Below the pieces are notes generated by a model that did not search any database, was not told where the DNA came from, and saw only the letters and a program-made list of their open reading frames with translations. From Phytoseiulus persimilis (lineage: Eukaryota; Arthropoda; Arachnida; Mesostigmata; Phytoseiidae), in contig CM075102.1 in assembly GCA_037576195.1 (NCBI GenBank), positions 31,554,745 to 31,618,744 on the forward strand: a DNA stretch of 64,000 nt, in the 5' to 3' direction. This document shows, piece by piece, positions 10,550 through 23,727 of the stretch. A program made the position numbers and the translations under genes. Each line of letters begins with the position of its first letter. The stretch's first letter is position 1.

Positions 10550-13470
10550 CATATCCACAGGCGCTGGCCGCGGGTGATGCTCAGCTCGCACTCTGAGTTT
10601 GACTCGCTACCCGAATCATCGACAGGATCTCCTTCACTCCAACTAACACTGCCGACGACCTTCCCGAGCAGGAGGTGAAAAAGCACATCCCGTTAGCTAG
10701 CTAGTAGACCTGGCACCACGAGCCCGAGCTCGTGCAGAACAAGCTTCCCTGAGCGCTCCCCGTTGGGGCCCCTCAAAGTTCTCGGATTCTCACAATGTCT
10801 CGGAACCGAACGGCTGTTGGGAGGACCCACCGGCTGCGTGTAGCGTCAGGCTTCGGGTCGCGAAAAAACCGGTAGCTGGTTCCCTCCGGGGGCCACAGAG
10901 GAGGCCCCCTCCGAACTAAAGAGTTGCGTTGGAGGAGGACTCGCCGCAATCCATTCGACCGTTATCTTGAACTACTTCTCCCAGGGAGTCGATAGCGGGA
11001 TCGATGAGGTCATCGACCAATAAAGGTCGAAGTCGAAAAGCATCGATTGCGCGGGCGTGACACCAAAGGCTTAGCATGGGGCCCTCGAGAGGCGCCGTGA
11101 GGCCGCTTCGAAGCAGTGCTGAAGATTTTCCTGTCCCACAGTGGTGCACGGCAGATGTTTGTCGGGGATGTTTCGGAGATGGTGCATGCGCGGAACGAAC
11201 AGTTGTGCCGAGCCTGCTCCACTCTCCCCGCTTGCAGACCAGTGAACGTGACATCATATCGATATTCTTTGTGAGGGAATTCCTGGAGCGTCTTCCGTGG
11301 AGTTCATTTTCGAACTCGTTTCCGGCTCCGTGTGTCGCTCCCAGAAAAAAAAATATTCCCTCCTCGCAGAAAAACACGTCAAACGAGAACGGGGAGGTTG
11401 CTGTGAGCGTGATGCAGGGCTGCCGATCCGCTTTGACGCGAATTAAACGTCGAGTTCCGGCTCGTCGTTTTCCGGGCTGAAGCATCAAAGGGAGCGGATT
11501 ACGTAGTGAAAACCGGCATGACATAACCCTTTGAATTCTGAGCATTCATCGGATGCAGCAGCATGAACGACTGTTTCAAACAATGCGCCGCTCTCCTATC
11601 TGGCGCTCGCTCTCGGCATCAGTTGCTGAATTGAGAAACAAGTTCGTGATGTAACTCGTCGTACAGAATAAAAAAACTGTGACTGACAAAAGCTGCATAG
11701 CGACAGGGGACGAAGCGGTACGGAAAGCTTCCGACCCATGCATGGTGGCGCAACGAGTTCATTTCTGTGAGCATGCCCTCCGCGGATTGTATGCGCAACA
11801 AGTCCCTCAACAACCCGTTCGTTGATATTCTGGTGGCAGCACGCGTTTCCGGTTCGTCGTGGGCAGCATGTACGTACGCACAAGGGGATACCGCACGAGT
11901 GCGACGACGGAATCTGGCGACGTCGAGAACAAGTGCAGGGTGACCAGGTGGGTCCCTGTCAAGAGCTAAGCAGTCACAGAACTAATAGAGGAGCGCTGAC
12001 GGCTCGTTGGAGACTTGTCCTCCTCCGTTAGGGCCGCTGCGAAGTCAACGTGTGTTCAAAGTTGCTCACATGAGACGACATCACGCCTCATTAGAGCTCG
12101 TGGGATCCCGAATCTCTGGCTAACTTGCCGCTCGCTTGCATCAAAGAATGACTGAGTGCCTAAGTGACTGACTAGAGCCCGCTGGGAGCTAGACGCACTC
12201 CCCGGCCCGAGCCCAAATCACAGGAGCGTGCAGTAACAGCTTTGTTCTGGCCTCCACCCGTTTCATGACGACCGGGCCGATGTGTCGCCTGACACGCACA
12301 TATTCACACGTGCGAATACCTGACACGTTCACGTGTGGCCACAAAAAAGGGTTTCGTGTTGCGGTCGCGCAATCCACGCGATTTGTGCGTTTGCTCGTCG
12401 AATCAGGATGGGCGGGTCGGAGGTGGACGCCGTGCTCGGGCGGTGGGCGTCGCCGACCGATCCCGCAATCTAGGAGGACATTCCTCGCGGAGACGGGTTC
12501 CGTACCGTCTCCCGTTCGCCAATTTCTGAGATCGCATGCGGCAGAAAATCCGGCAGATTAATTCTCTCCGAGTTCTCCGGAAAGTCGTCGCAAAGCTGCG
12601 AGACAGTTGTTCACAGTTTCAGGAAACGTGGGGCCTCTGACGACCAAGCTCAGCGAGACGAAGTCGGAGCATGACGGAGTTTGATTTCGCGTCGTGGCGT
12701 TTTCTTTTCTCGGTTCCCTCCGAGGGCTTCTTGTTGTTGTCTTGATTCCGAACGGCTCGACGAGTTCGCGATTTTTTCCACACGTGAGTTGCATTCTCGC
12801 GGGACTTCGGCTTACGATCGCATTGAACCCCGCAAGATAGGAAAAAAAAAGCGAAATGAGTCGTACGAGTCAGCTCGGATCACGGAACTCTGGAAAAGGC
12901 AAGAAACCGAAGGCAATAAGCTGCCGTGGTTGGGGAGAGCAGAGATCCCGTCGTAAGACACGGGCTCACACACCCATACGCTAAAACATGCATGGGGTAA
13001 AAACGTCAAAGCGCTAAATGAATGTGACTTTCGGAGCCTCTGCGCTAAGTACTAGTGGGGCGTTCGGAAATTGCTCTCTGACGCAATAAATTTCTATTTC
13101 GTTCGATTGTCACGTCCAGCTTAGCCCCAGATGATGATGAAAGAGAAGGCGTCAAGAAAAATAAATTGGAGCCGGGAGCTGCGAACAGCAACTTCTCAGA
13201 GCAGCCTTGAAACTTGACCGCTGTCCCTTCATAAATCGCGACAGAAATGAACGACTAGGGCTGTGCTGCCTCACGGGAAGTTATGTTCTGTACCTTGATA
13301 CCAGATGGTACTTGACCACGGCCGTGATTCAACCGTTCGAAATGTGAACTATGACTGCATCATCACGAGCAGGTATCGCGATCTCTTGGCAGCAGGTTGC
13401 ATCACTTCAGCAAAAGGATGATTTTATTCCGAAAGGTCTCCCGTATACGTGATTCGAAGGATTACCAAGG
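10550..13470. other. no supported gene (about 2.9 kb)
   Basis: There is a minus-strand open frame at 10916-11545 (209 codons) without recognisable content. A 16-base match to a conserved 28S rRNA segment near 10870 is discussed under rejected items. A pair of CACGTG E-boxes lies at 12307 and 12330, with a third at 12781. Otherwise I see nothing. Confidence 0.5.
12303..12335. promoter_or_regulatory. paired CACGTG E-boxes
   Basis: CACGTG occurs at 12307-12312 and 12330-12335, 23 bp apart. The first is centred in an imperfect 16-bp palindrome (ATTCACACGTGCGAAT). A third copy is at 12781. CACGTG is the canonical bHLH recognition word; a regulatory role here is inference, and no gene start is identified beside it. 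Confidence 0.3.
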
Positions 13471-13486
13471 ACACTAGGTGCATCAG

Positions 13487-13768
13487 ATGGGACGCGTAGT
13501 TGGTCGAGAGCGCTGCAGGAGGAATCTGAGTTATTTCCAGGTACTTATTCAGGGGGGCATACCTCTCTCTGGAGTCCTCGTGAGAGCTACTAAGAGCTCG
13601 CAGCTTTCACTCGTCGTCATGTTCTCGGAAAGCCTTCTCGACAAGGATGACGACTCTAGAACGGGGACACAGAAGTTGTCTGTCCTAGGAGTTGTTGCTA
13701 CACAACGCCCGGCGGCCGTCACCAGAAACACGTACAAACAGACAGAGGCAGCATCATTTTCAGAATGA
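13487..13768 (+). CDS. candidate small ORF or terminal exon, unidentified
   Basis: An ATG-started frame of 93 codons ends at TGA. The second part, after a TTATTTCCAG acceptor-like site at about 13540, looks the most protein-like. It begins VLIQGGIPLSGVLVRATKSS and is followed by a polar Ser/Asp/Lys segment. It may therefore be a terminal exon beginning at GTACTT rather than a free-standing ORF. There is no domain I recognise and no signal peptide. The antisense strand is partly open too. Low certainty. Confidence 0.25.
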   Translation: MGRVVGRERCRRNLSYFQVLIQGGIPLSGVLVRATKSSQLSLVVMFSESLLDKDDDSRTGTQKLSVLGVVATQRPAAVTRNTYKQTEAASFSE

Positions 13769-16700
13769 GTTTTGGGACTTCATCCCAACGACCCGAACCT
13801 CACGAGGCTCCCGCGTTTCTGCGTTATGAGCGATGAGGACGAGTCGACTCCGGCCGTTCGGTTCCAAGAATAGCCTCTGAACTCTCCAACAAGCAGCCCT
13901 GAGCCTTCAGTTTGGACCAGTTCGTTGCACCGTACTCGCTGTGAGAGCAGGCAGCGTTTTCTTCGGCTCCGGTTGGCTGGACTTCCGGCGCAGGAGCCGG
14001 CTTCCTTCAGCTGATGATGGATTGATCACACTTTCCAGGAAACGTCCTGATGCCACTGGACTCCCGTTACACGACCCTGGAGCCATCGCTCGCAGACGAC
14101 CGCCGCGAGGTTTTCTCAGGTAGCCGCCGCAACCGCAAATCTAAATCGAGAGAATGTCTGACCCCCGACCGCTCTCCAGCCTTGAAAGGGTGCGAGGTTA
14201 TTTCAGGCAGTTCGCGATCGTTCCGCAGCGGCCTTCGGGCGCGCCACAATGGGAGGTTTTCACGAGGCCGCAGGACGACCTCACATTTCCTCTTATTCGC
14301 CATCCATTCTCCTTCATTCAACAAGAGAATGTGAACGACTCGCCTGCTTTCAATTGACGCCGATGGTCTTCCTGTATGTACGTCTGGCCACCATCCTGCC
14401 CACGAGTTTTGACCCTCGCTATTCTCCTCGCCGAGTGTTCTCGAATCCATCGCCCCAACGACTCCCTGGGCTCGTGTGAATACCCTGAGTCAGGAATTTC
14501 GGTCGTGGGAGAGAGCTCCCTCGCTGAGTTCCTCGAAGGGGAGCAAGGTCATGCGAAGTCGAGAGCAAGTGGGAAACTGTCGACAGGTGGAGACCCTTCG
14601 CGAATCGACAGCTGCCGACTCGATCTCTTAAAAGCGAACTGCATTTGAAATCAGGGGACAGAAGTCGAGTAATGAACCCGATGCATGAGTCAATGAATGC
14701 CGAACCAGAGTCATCCTTCCGTTCCGATGAGCCGAGGAGGGCCACGCTTCTGGCTTCGGTTCAGATGACGTTACCCTGGAATCAGCTCTCTCCCCTTGGC
14801 GGCATCGCGGTGGAACGAACCCCATGGACGTGATAGTCTGTGGTCGCCGGACGCCCCAGCGGCAGTCGGGCAGATCCTTCGAATTGGATTGTGTTCCTTG
14901 ATGGTTTGGGGGTGTCGTACAACACCCTCAGAGGGAGTCCTTTCTCCGTCGGCCCATTTCGGTGTCTTTGATCGCGGTTATTTCTGGAAAACTTCTCAAA
15001 ATCTTTTTAACTCCGCCTCTCCGCAGGTGACTCCCCGAGTTCCCGGGAGGAAGATCTCACACTCTATCCCGAAACTCAGAAGGAAACCGGACCCTCCCGA
15101 GGCGGTTGTTCTCCCCACAGTTCGAGCTGCCGCAGCCGGGACTCGGAGCTCCATTTCACAGAACTGCGGATCATAGTGGAATGCTCCCTTTCGGGTGGCA
15201 ACGGAATCGAGCTAGAGACGCAGGAAGCCGTAGATGAGCATCGGGAATCGATGCTCATCGGCAGTCTTCCCGGGCTCGCGTCCCAAATCAACTCGTCCTG
15301 ACAATATCCATCTCGGGTTTGTCCTGACGCCTCATCCGCTTCCGACAGAGTTTCGGAGGAATGAGGAAAGCTGCAGGGCTCAGCTGTTCCAGGTCGAGGA
15401 GCGGAGGTTCCACGCGAGATGAGAGGATTGAGGTGAGTGTGGGATTAGGGTACAGAAGCTTGGCCGTTGCTCCGATTCTCGTGATTTTTGCTCTGAATGA
15501 CTTCCCTCGAAGACGAGACCTCCGCGAGTTGCGGCGTGAAACGAGTTTTGCCTGGCGGTGACTAGCCGGGAATGAAATGCGGAGAGCTTTGGGGATGGGT
15601 TCGGAGCGCTACGGCGGGGAGACCTCTGCCTGCGCTGCGTGCCGGGAGCTTGACAGAGGAGAGTTTCGCAACGACGACGCTCCCGAGCGTCTGAGCCCAC
15701 TCCGAGGGATTTGACGGGGCGGGAGGGCAAAGTCAAAAAGAGGAAGAACGAGCCCCGACAACTCGTTTCTTGCATCCTTCCCAGGAAAGGAGATGAGAAA
15801 TTCGACCTGGACGTAGATTCTTGCGGAACGCAGAGAACACGCCTCCTGTTCCTCCGCTCCGCGCAGTCATCTGTGTCAGCGAAACCTCTAAACCATTCCG
15901 GCGGTAAGTTCCTGGATGTCCTGGAGCACAAACATACCACAGTTTCAGAGCAACGAACGGAGCCGCGTCGTCGGGTCCGCACGGCGTCGTTAGCCTCTGT
16001 CAGGTGCCCCAAGCGTATGTCTGCACTCCCGTAGTAACAACAACAATGAGCGACCGTTACGCGGACGTCACCGCTGCCTTCCTGGCGCAAATGGAGCGTC
16101 GCACGTCAGCGACCGGGTGCAGCCAGCAGCAAAGCGGAAAGCCTCGAATGAATCTGTACCCCGCTGACTCAAGAACACCTCTAATACAGAGTAACGATCG
16201 ATGGGAGTTGGCGGAGGGAATTTTCAGTCGTCACCGGAACCGTCCGGAACCCACCATATAATAACGACCTCGGGCAAAGATAAACGTACGTATATTGTTC
16301 GATTGAGGAGAAATTGTCAGAGTTCAGATCATTCCGAATCTTTCCGACGTTCTTCCACGCGCGATGGTGTAAATAACGTTGGCAGCGGGTAGTTTCGTTG
16401 ATGGAAGGTCCCGTCGCTCCGCGTGCGAGTTTTTATCAACCAGGAATGCTTCAGGAGAATATCAAGCGCTGTATCCCCTGCACTGAAGACGGCACCTCAA
16501 CTCGATTCACGTCTCAAACTGGGCTGCAAAGATGTTCCCGCCGACGCGAGCTGAGCCCCCGTCAGAGTTTTATCTGGAGCACATCGTCCTCGGAGCAGAA
16601 GGAGGAAGGATTTTTCCCTCGACGTCCAGGAAGCTTCCGTAAAACTCGTTTATTCGCTCTAATTAAGTGGCTTAGCTTTCTTCTATCCTCGAGACAGACG

Positions 16701-19290
16701 AGAGGAGCTTCCCGAGCTCCACTTTGCCGCCGCTGGAACGGAGGCAGAAGCACTTAATACAACTCTCTTTAATAGACTGACAAACGTCCACCCGAGTGGG
16801 TCCGGCGCGCTTTCACCACTGGCGTTCCCATGAAACATCATCATTCAGCCGACAGTCTTTTCAGGCTCGTCATCAATAACGCACTCGGTTGACGGACCAC
16901 CGCGACGGAAGGCGAGGAGAACACTCTTCTCATTCGAAGACCGTCCATGGGGTGCAGGAAGTGAGTCAGGGAAGCACAACCCGGGTGGGTCGTATCCTGT
17001 ACCGTTTGCCGGAGAAGACTTCGGCCGCGAGGCAAGCAGGCAGGCGGGCGGGCGAACAGCCATCAGGAGCAATATGAACTGGTGTCATATATCACCGACA
17101 AGCGGCCATATTGGGCCACCCGAAGCCTCTAGATTATGAATGGAGCTCGAGCGAAGCCAGAAGGAGGTTCGCTTGCGAATATTATCACCGCTTAAACAGC
17201 TGAGCGCGATCGAGGCCTTATTTGACCCCAATTCTGGAACTTGCCCTAACTTCCCCCTCAAAAGATCAAGGGGACACGGGACCGAAATTCTCGGAAACTT
17301 TTCTCCATGCGCCAATCTTTTTCCCGGAAAGTTCCGCGTTTCCCAACTGCTGCCAGGATATTCGATCGAATCAAGTAAATTGAATCTTCTCAGAACATAC
17401 TTGGATTTGAGCTCCGTGTCCGGAATCATCGGAGAAGCCCAATCAGAATCTCTACGTCTGGGAAGACCGCTGTACGCTTGCCTTCGACCAGATGAGATTC
17501 CTGGGGCTCGAGAATTTTCCAGATTAGCATGGAAAGGATCTCCAAGTACGGATCGTTACGAGGAAAGCACGGGCGCGTTCGACTCCGCAGCCGCTGGGTC
17601 GAGGCCGCTCTCGACTGAATCGAACAGTTGCTCGACCTCCTGTAATTTGGATGCATTTCGGATTCAGGGTCCGCGGGAACACGGGAGGAGAACAACTCAT
17701 TTACGCTTGCTGACGACGGAGCGTTGTCGACGTCGTTTGCTCCGGACCCTCAACTTGTACATTCGCCCACGTTTTCTCCCCTCCGCTTCCCGGACGTGAA
17801 CGACGTCTCGCAATGGATGTCCTGTCTAGTAGCTTTTGTTCATTCGGAGCGAGTGAATGACTCCAGCTTACAGCGAACCGGATGCGTCTATGAGGACCCA
17901 AGAAGCAACAGCGTCCCAGCGAAGCGAGAATATTTTATCTCACGACCGATTATCGCGATGACTGTGCCAAAACGTCGAAGAGCGAGCGGGATCGCGGGAA
18001 AACGACGGCAGCTCCTAGAAACCCTTCAGCGGCGTCCCGTTTGAGGAGGGCCTATTATCCATGTTCAGGGTCGCCCCGCTGTTTGTGTTTGCGGAGTGTC
18101 ATTTGCACAAGAGCGAGACCACCGATACATCTGGATTAGCGACTGCGTTCTTTGCAGTGCATACGACGAAGCTCCGTCGACGAGCGGCTCTTGCTGAAGT
18201 TTTCCTGTCGGAGCTCACGCCGGATTTCGTGCAAGGGCGAGTTCCGGATTCGAGACCTCTGTAACACGCTATGATCCCGGGGCGCCGGCGGCTACGATAT
18301 CTCCCAACGAAACACAAAACATCCATCGGATGGGGAACAACAGTTCGACGGCTGCTCCCTTTGCGCTGTAGAAGGCGTTCTCTGCGGCTCTCAAAAACCT
18401 CTCAAGCCTATATTGCTCGCGCGAAGAAGGGGGAGGGGGGCGGGGAAGCTTGTGTACTGCACTCGTTTGTTGTTTCCCCGCTGTTCCATCAATGTTGGTC
18501 GGTGAGCGCCGGTGAGCAGGCTCGTTCTTTATGCTGATAACGAAACAAGAGCTGCTGTCCACTCCCACGTCGTCGCGTCCTCGGCGGCTGGAAACTGGAC
18601 GTTCGGTGACTCCGCCAGGTGAGAGGGCTTATTTATTCAGTTACCGAGAGCTCTTTCTGGCTGTTGCCTTGCCGGCAGCACCTTCCCCCGTTATTTATAT
18701 CATAGACGTAGAGGACGGAGTCTGCGGAGTTCAGGGACACGCCCACATTCGACTCACACTCGGCCGGGCCCACACTGAGCGCCCGGAATGCTACGTGTAG
18801 CCGGTGGCAGCACGTCTGCAGTCATTATAATTTCGCGCCAGATGTGCAGCTGCCGCCGCTCTCGCAGCTGCCCCAAAGAGGTTAAGAGCGGCATCTGCGA
18901 GCCGGGGCTCGCTGAGTTGGCTCGGACGATTTCGTTCTGCCAAGGGAAGAAAGGGCAGAGGAAACGAATGCATCTGTCGCGATCATCATTGAGGTCCCAC
19001 CACGAACCGGAATCGATCTCGAAACATTTGATGGGAAAGCAGCGGAGTCGCCAGAACGAGGTTGAATTTGTCCGAAACTCTGACGGTCGAGCTCGAATCT
19101 ATCCGCTGCGGACACCGCTGTGATCGTGGGAGCGATTCATTCCTGCGTGCTCGCTCTGAAAGCTCGGTTTCTTCGATCTGGTGTGGCAGTGTGCTCAGTC
19201 TCAATCTGGCAAGAGTCGGCACTCTGTTACGTCGCGAAATCGCTCGACTCAGAACCCATTACCTCGAAAACCTCCCGCACATGGAACTCC
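13769..19290. other. no supported gene (about 5.5 kb)
   Basis: Open frames at 15380-16090 minus (236 codons) and 17140-17799 plus (219 codons) show no domain, signal peptide or splice pattern I can support. I see no tandem repeats. It may be intergenic DNA or a long intron. Confidence 0.45.
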
Positions 19291-19295
19291 GCGGA

Positions 19296-20507
19296 TCAAG
19301 AAGGTGCTGTTCCGCAACTTGGTGAACGTCGACGCGTGGCTCCGATGCGGGAAGTTGGGCGAGAACTCGAGCAAGCGAGGGAGAACTGGGGCTTGGTATA
19401 CATAGACGTGACGGCGTCCTCATGATCGACTCCGGCCGAGGCAGCGTCTTGTTCCATAAGTGAACTTTTTGCGAGCGGGAGAGTATTCTCTGATCGAGGA
19501 GGAACATCATGACCGAACATCAAAAACTCACTCAAATTCAACTGTCAGGCGGCTCCCCTCTACGCACAAGATAGAAATAGCCTGGATCACGCACCCTGGA
19601 TCCTCGAATCACTGACAAGTGGGGAGAAAGAGCTCACTCGTCATTTTTCCATCAGGAGATCAAGGTCACTTGCCAATGATCCATGAATAGATCAATGATG
19701 CACCCATCCACCTCGGAGAACGCGATTACACACTCGCATCTTGTCCCACGGGGCAGCACTGTGAAGTAGATTGTCGGGGGGGGGGGGGGGGGGGGGGGGG
19801 AGCATCAACAAAGATGCGATCATGATGTCATCCGGTGAGGCGGCAGACCATTCGAGTTCCGTTTCTTGCAACTAACTTGTTTTTCGACGTTTAGTTCTGC
19901 CCCCTTAGGAAGCATTAACCTCAGCACTTCTTTTGCGGACCCGTCGTCATGAATAATTCATAAGAGCTTTGTTCAACTGGCTCGGAGCTTGAAAGATAGA
20001 TAAATATACAGAAGCACGGATTTGAGCTGATGGATTGCTTAATTGCTTCATTGATAGTTTCTGCAACAGAGAGAAGTCTTCGACATTCTGGCGGGATATT
20101 CCGCGTCCATTATTCATGCATCAGCAGAAGACGGAGCTTAATGATTGTACTGCGGACAGACGGTCCTCGAACTGAAAAAAAAAACGTCCGAGTGTCCTTA
20201 CCGGTGTCGCTGCATAAGGCGGTGTTGAATTCTTCCGAAGACGAATCATTACAGAAGATGAGCGGCTCCCCCAAATGTCCGTGATCGAGGCTGTGCAGCG
20301 GGTGGACGTTTCTCGGAGACGCTGGCGGTGACAGCGGAGATTCGTGTCCGAGAAGCACGGAACGCCGAAACGCCTCGATCAGGTGTTCCAGTTCGAGCTG
20401 GTACGTGCTTCCTGCAATGAAGCGAGGATCCTTGAACTTCTCTCTTGCTTCTGACCAATACGACAGAGGACGACACCCGTCCTCACAATAAACCGGGTCG
20501 CATTCAT
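19296..20507 (-). CDS. candidate 3' part of a Ser-rich protein, two exons
   Basis: I do not recognise the protein. Exon a (20507-20202) starts after a CTCTGTAG acceptor and ends at a strong donor, ACCG|GTAAGG (phase 1). Exon b starts at 19489 after CGATCAG and ends at TGA at 19296. The phases match, and the joined frame has about 166 codons. Exon a opens with a Cys-containing acidic stretch, then a charged helix (around FIAGSTYQLELEHLIEAF), then a Ser/Pro-rich linker with SPLSPPASP-type proline-directed phosphosite motifs. Exon b is Ser/Thr/Arg-rich and ends SPSCGTAPS. This layout suits a cytoplasmic signalling or scaffold protein, but that is only style. The 712 bp intron contains the 25-G run. 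The 5' exons were not found, nor an AATAAA. Confidence 0.33.
19776..19800 (+). repeat. poly-G tract, 25 G
   Basis: An uninterrupted run of 25 G lies inside the putative intron of the minus-strand candidate at 19296-20507, where it would be transcribed as poly-C. Such a tract can form a G-quadruplex on the G strand and is a common place for assembly or sequencing length error. Confidence 0.95.
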
Positions 20508-20821
20508 CTACAGAGATGCCACATCTCGAACGTTCCGGGAAAGGAGCGGACAGCCATGGTCGGACTCGCGGGCTTAAAATGTACGCGCGCTCGGACTCTG
20601 CCCGCCAAATTCGCTTCTTCGAGTTCAATCAGTTGGAACTCTGAGTAGAGCGCCAGGGGTCCGAGTGGCTCGGGCGTGACTCTAACTGAGAGGAACAGAG
20701 GCGTCGAAATCGTTCCAGCTCCTCACTCGGAGCAGCGTGAGTGAAGAGGAGCAGCGCGGGAGGAACGATTCGCGGGATCGGGTTGAAAGAGGAACTCGTT
20801 CGGAAACAACACAGGGCAGCG

Positions 20822-20831
20822 CCCCCCCCCC
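20822..20831 (+). repeat. short poly-C run
   Basis: Ten consecutive C. Simple homopolymer, noted only for completeness. Confidence 0.9.
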
Positions 20832-21954
20832 TCTCGCCCGTCTGTCTTGAGTAGAGCCTAATGACTCAGGAACACAAAAGCAGCTTGCGTAAAAAGTAGC
20901 TCCGCGCGCTTGCCTAGCTCTCCGGAGGGAGAGTGTGACCGACCGCGGGAGGACGCGCAGAAATCCGTAGAGCAGGCGGCTTCAGCCTGCAGCTCGACCC
21001 GTGGATCGTTCCGCTATGTTGCCACTGCTGTTACCGCCGAAAAGCGATTCACAAGTTCGGCCGCTGGCTGGAGCAATCACGTCATCCCGTCAGAAGGCTC
21101 ATTAGTGGTCTGTCTGCAAAGGCTGCAGGGGCGATCCAGACTAACTTTTCGGAAAGTGCGCCGAGGATCATGTTCACACTCATCAAGGTTGAGCAGTGAA
21201 TATAGGCGGCAGCTGTCGGAAATTCCAACGAACTCCGACTGATCGAGGAGACAATTGCAGGGATTCGTTGATTCTTCAACCCGTAAGCAGACTGGCAATT
21301 AGTTTGGCAGAACACCTCCATCGTTCAAAGGAAGGACTCGAGAGAGTATCTTCCGTGCAGCAATGAAATTGAGGAAAACGACAGAGCAACGAACGATAGA
21401 GGATTTTTAGATTTGATCCTTTTGCTCGATCGGGATCTAACCGGGGCTTTTATTCGAGCTTGTGCACGCTTTTATGACGCTCAGCTCGAGGCTGATCTCT
21501 ATCGTGCGTCTCTAATGAGAACAGATAGGCTTTGTAGCTGCATCGGGTAATTGTCTGCGAGTGTGCGACGGCGCTTGTGTCGACCGAGTGGACGGTCGGC
21601 TGCTGTCTAGGTAGGTGTATGTACGTGTGTTGAGCGAAGGTACGCGGGAGAACTTTTTTTTGTCGTCGCCGTCCTGCAACGATATCTGCATGTTTAATCG
21701 TCGCGGAGCTGCTCTGACCGACGCTTTTCGATGGGGAGCCGAGTTGCGGCTGGGCGGTGGCGGATGAATAGCCGTCCCACAAAAGCCGTCCTCGGGTCGG
21801 CCGCGTGGCAGCGAACCGCCCTGGTTCGGTGGTGGGGTTATCGCAATCGACCCATACGACCACCAATCGTAAGATAACATATTTGTTAGCTACTGCCAAC
21901 AAACCCGATGGGGAAGCCTCCTTCTCTGTTCTCTATCGCTCATTCAGCGGATCG

Positions 21955-22363
21955 TGCAAGTCATTGCTCGGGAAATGCGTGAACACATTTGGGAAACGCG
22001 TGGAGAGCTGTGTCCCCATTCCATCGTTTGTTGACACCTGTGTATGGTATCTCAAAGGACAGTTTTCGAGATGGGCCTCGAAGCCTGGGATGAGACTCAC
22101 CTCCGTGAGAATGCCGGATGTTATTCGCAGAAGTCCACTTGTGCCTGTTCTTCTCGGTGAGTCCTGCACTGGAACTCCAGCGGTGGAAGCGGGGTAAGGA
22201 GTCCATTACGAGACAGGACAATAACCTCTTTGCTCTACTCCGAGTCGTACATGGGGCTCGGTAGAACTATGACGCACAACGCGCGGGACGACATGGGATT
22301 CCAGTGTTCGCGCCCGACAGATGTCTCCAGAGCGAGCCGCTGTCCATACCACTAGCTCCCTGA
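21955..22363 (+). CDS. candidate two-exon C-terminal fragment, possibly secreted, unidentified
   Basis: Exon a begins after a GCTCATTCAG acceptor (21954) and ends at CTCG|GTGAGT (22160, phase 1). Exon b starts at 22305 after GATTCCAG and reaches TGA at 22363 in phase. Exon a carries several Cys in a basic context (CKSLLGKCVNTF, then VESCVPIP), which suggests a small disulfide-bonded secreted protein. No 5' exon with a signal peptide was identified. The minus strand is also open across exon a, so the strand is uncertain. I do not recognise a family. Confidence 0.24.
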
Positions 22364-23695
22364 AACAAGAGGAACATCGTTTTTAGTCAATTCAGAAGAA
22401 GTCCACTGGACCGGAAAACTCCGTGCTCCAATGGGGAATCGGAAACATCCCCCATGAACTGTTCTCCGATCGGTTGTCTGCTCGAAAACAGGAGGTCCCG
22501 CACGGGTTCGTGGAGGTCACTCAGAACAGCTGAGTTTTGTCCGTTGCACACTCTAGGAAGCCGGCCGTGAGTTCAATGGTGACCTCTAGATCAACAATCT
22601 GAGTCCAGGCAGAGGCCTTGTGCTTACATAACCGAGGTCACCGATCGTGTCGCGAGTGTCGTGACCTCTGAATGGAAGGTCGTTGAGAGGCCCTTCCAGA
22701 CAACGCGGTTCCATTTCAATGACCCATATTCGCTGACCGATCGTTCGAAGGTCGACCTCTCCGATCGTCGCATTCATCCCCAGAAACTCAAGCCGATGGC
22801 TGATAACGACTGACTCTGAACTCGTATTGACGAGCTGCACTTTCATTGCTGTTGGTCCGCCATGTACTGCAATGTTTCCATCGGATCAGAGGAGAAGAGA
22901 GTTCGCCGTTAAGATGTCTGTGAATATTTCCAATTCCAAATTCGATTCGGAGTGGACTTGTTATTCATGACAGAGTCCCTTGCTAGCGTTTTACTTGAGG
23001 CTAAAGGTTGACATTGCGCTCCTGATCGTCTGTAGTGAATGGCCTCGTGTTGCGTAACAGGATCGCTCTCGGTCACTGAGAGGCGGCCGTGCCCTCGAAT
23101 CGAAACGAGCGAGCGTGGGACATCTAGATACCCTGGGATTTAGTGAGGGCGATCGGTCACCCGGCTTTTGAGTCTCGAACCGGAGGCAAGTCTCCCAAGG
23201 ACTCCCGTTACAAGTATTTTCGAGGAAGGAGGGAATCGACTTGATTGGATTCCATGGAACTCCTCTCAACTGAGAAGTCATTGCCGGCTTCGGCGCCGAG
23301 CTTCCGCCGAACGAGTGGAAACCGGGGTCGATTCGGCTCCCGCAGAAAAGCTATACTTTTCTAATCAACGCGAATGCATTGTGTACCCATGTTCGACAAT
23401 CGCATTCCGACGCTGCGGTCGTCGGAGGCACGATATTGGTTGCTATCAAAGTCTCACAGTTTCAACAAGCTGAACCGCTTCCCAGTCCGAAGCTCTCGGT
23501 TCCACTCTGGAAGGCTGAGAGAGCCAGAGGGAGAAAGAGAGGGATGGAGAGGGAGGGTTCAACAGACCACGGGACACGGAATCGAATGCAAAACAAAGCC
23601 TCGTGGCGGCACAAACTGGCCTCCGGTGACCCACGCCGACCTAGATAAAGGCGGGTCAAGCAAACTGAACCCACAACCTTTGACCCCACTCCCAC

Positions 23696-23727
23696 GAGCC
23701 TCTGACCTTCAGGTCGAACAGAGGCTC
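23696..23727. repeat. perfect 9-bp inverted repeat (hairpin)
   Basis: GAGCCTCTG and CAGAGGCTC form perfect arms around a 14-base spacer. The spacer itself contains the short palindrome-like ACCTTCAGGT. No gene is linked to it. Confidence 0.85.

Noticed and set aside
10868..10887. GGTAGCTGGTTCCCTCCG resembles a conserved 28S rRNA segment
   Set aside because: The match is about 16 bases only; flanking sequence on both sides does not follow 28S rRNA, so it is most likely chance.
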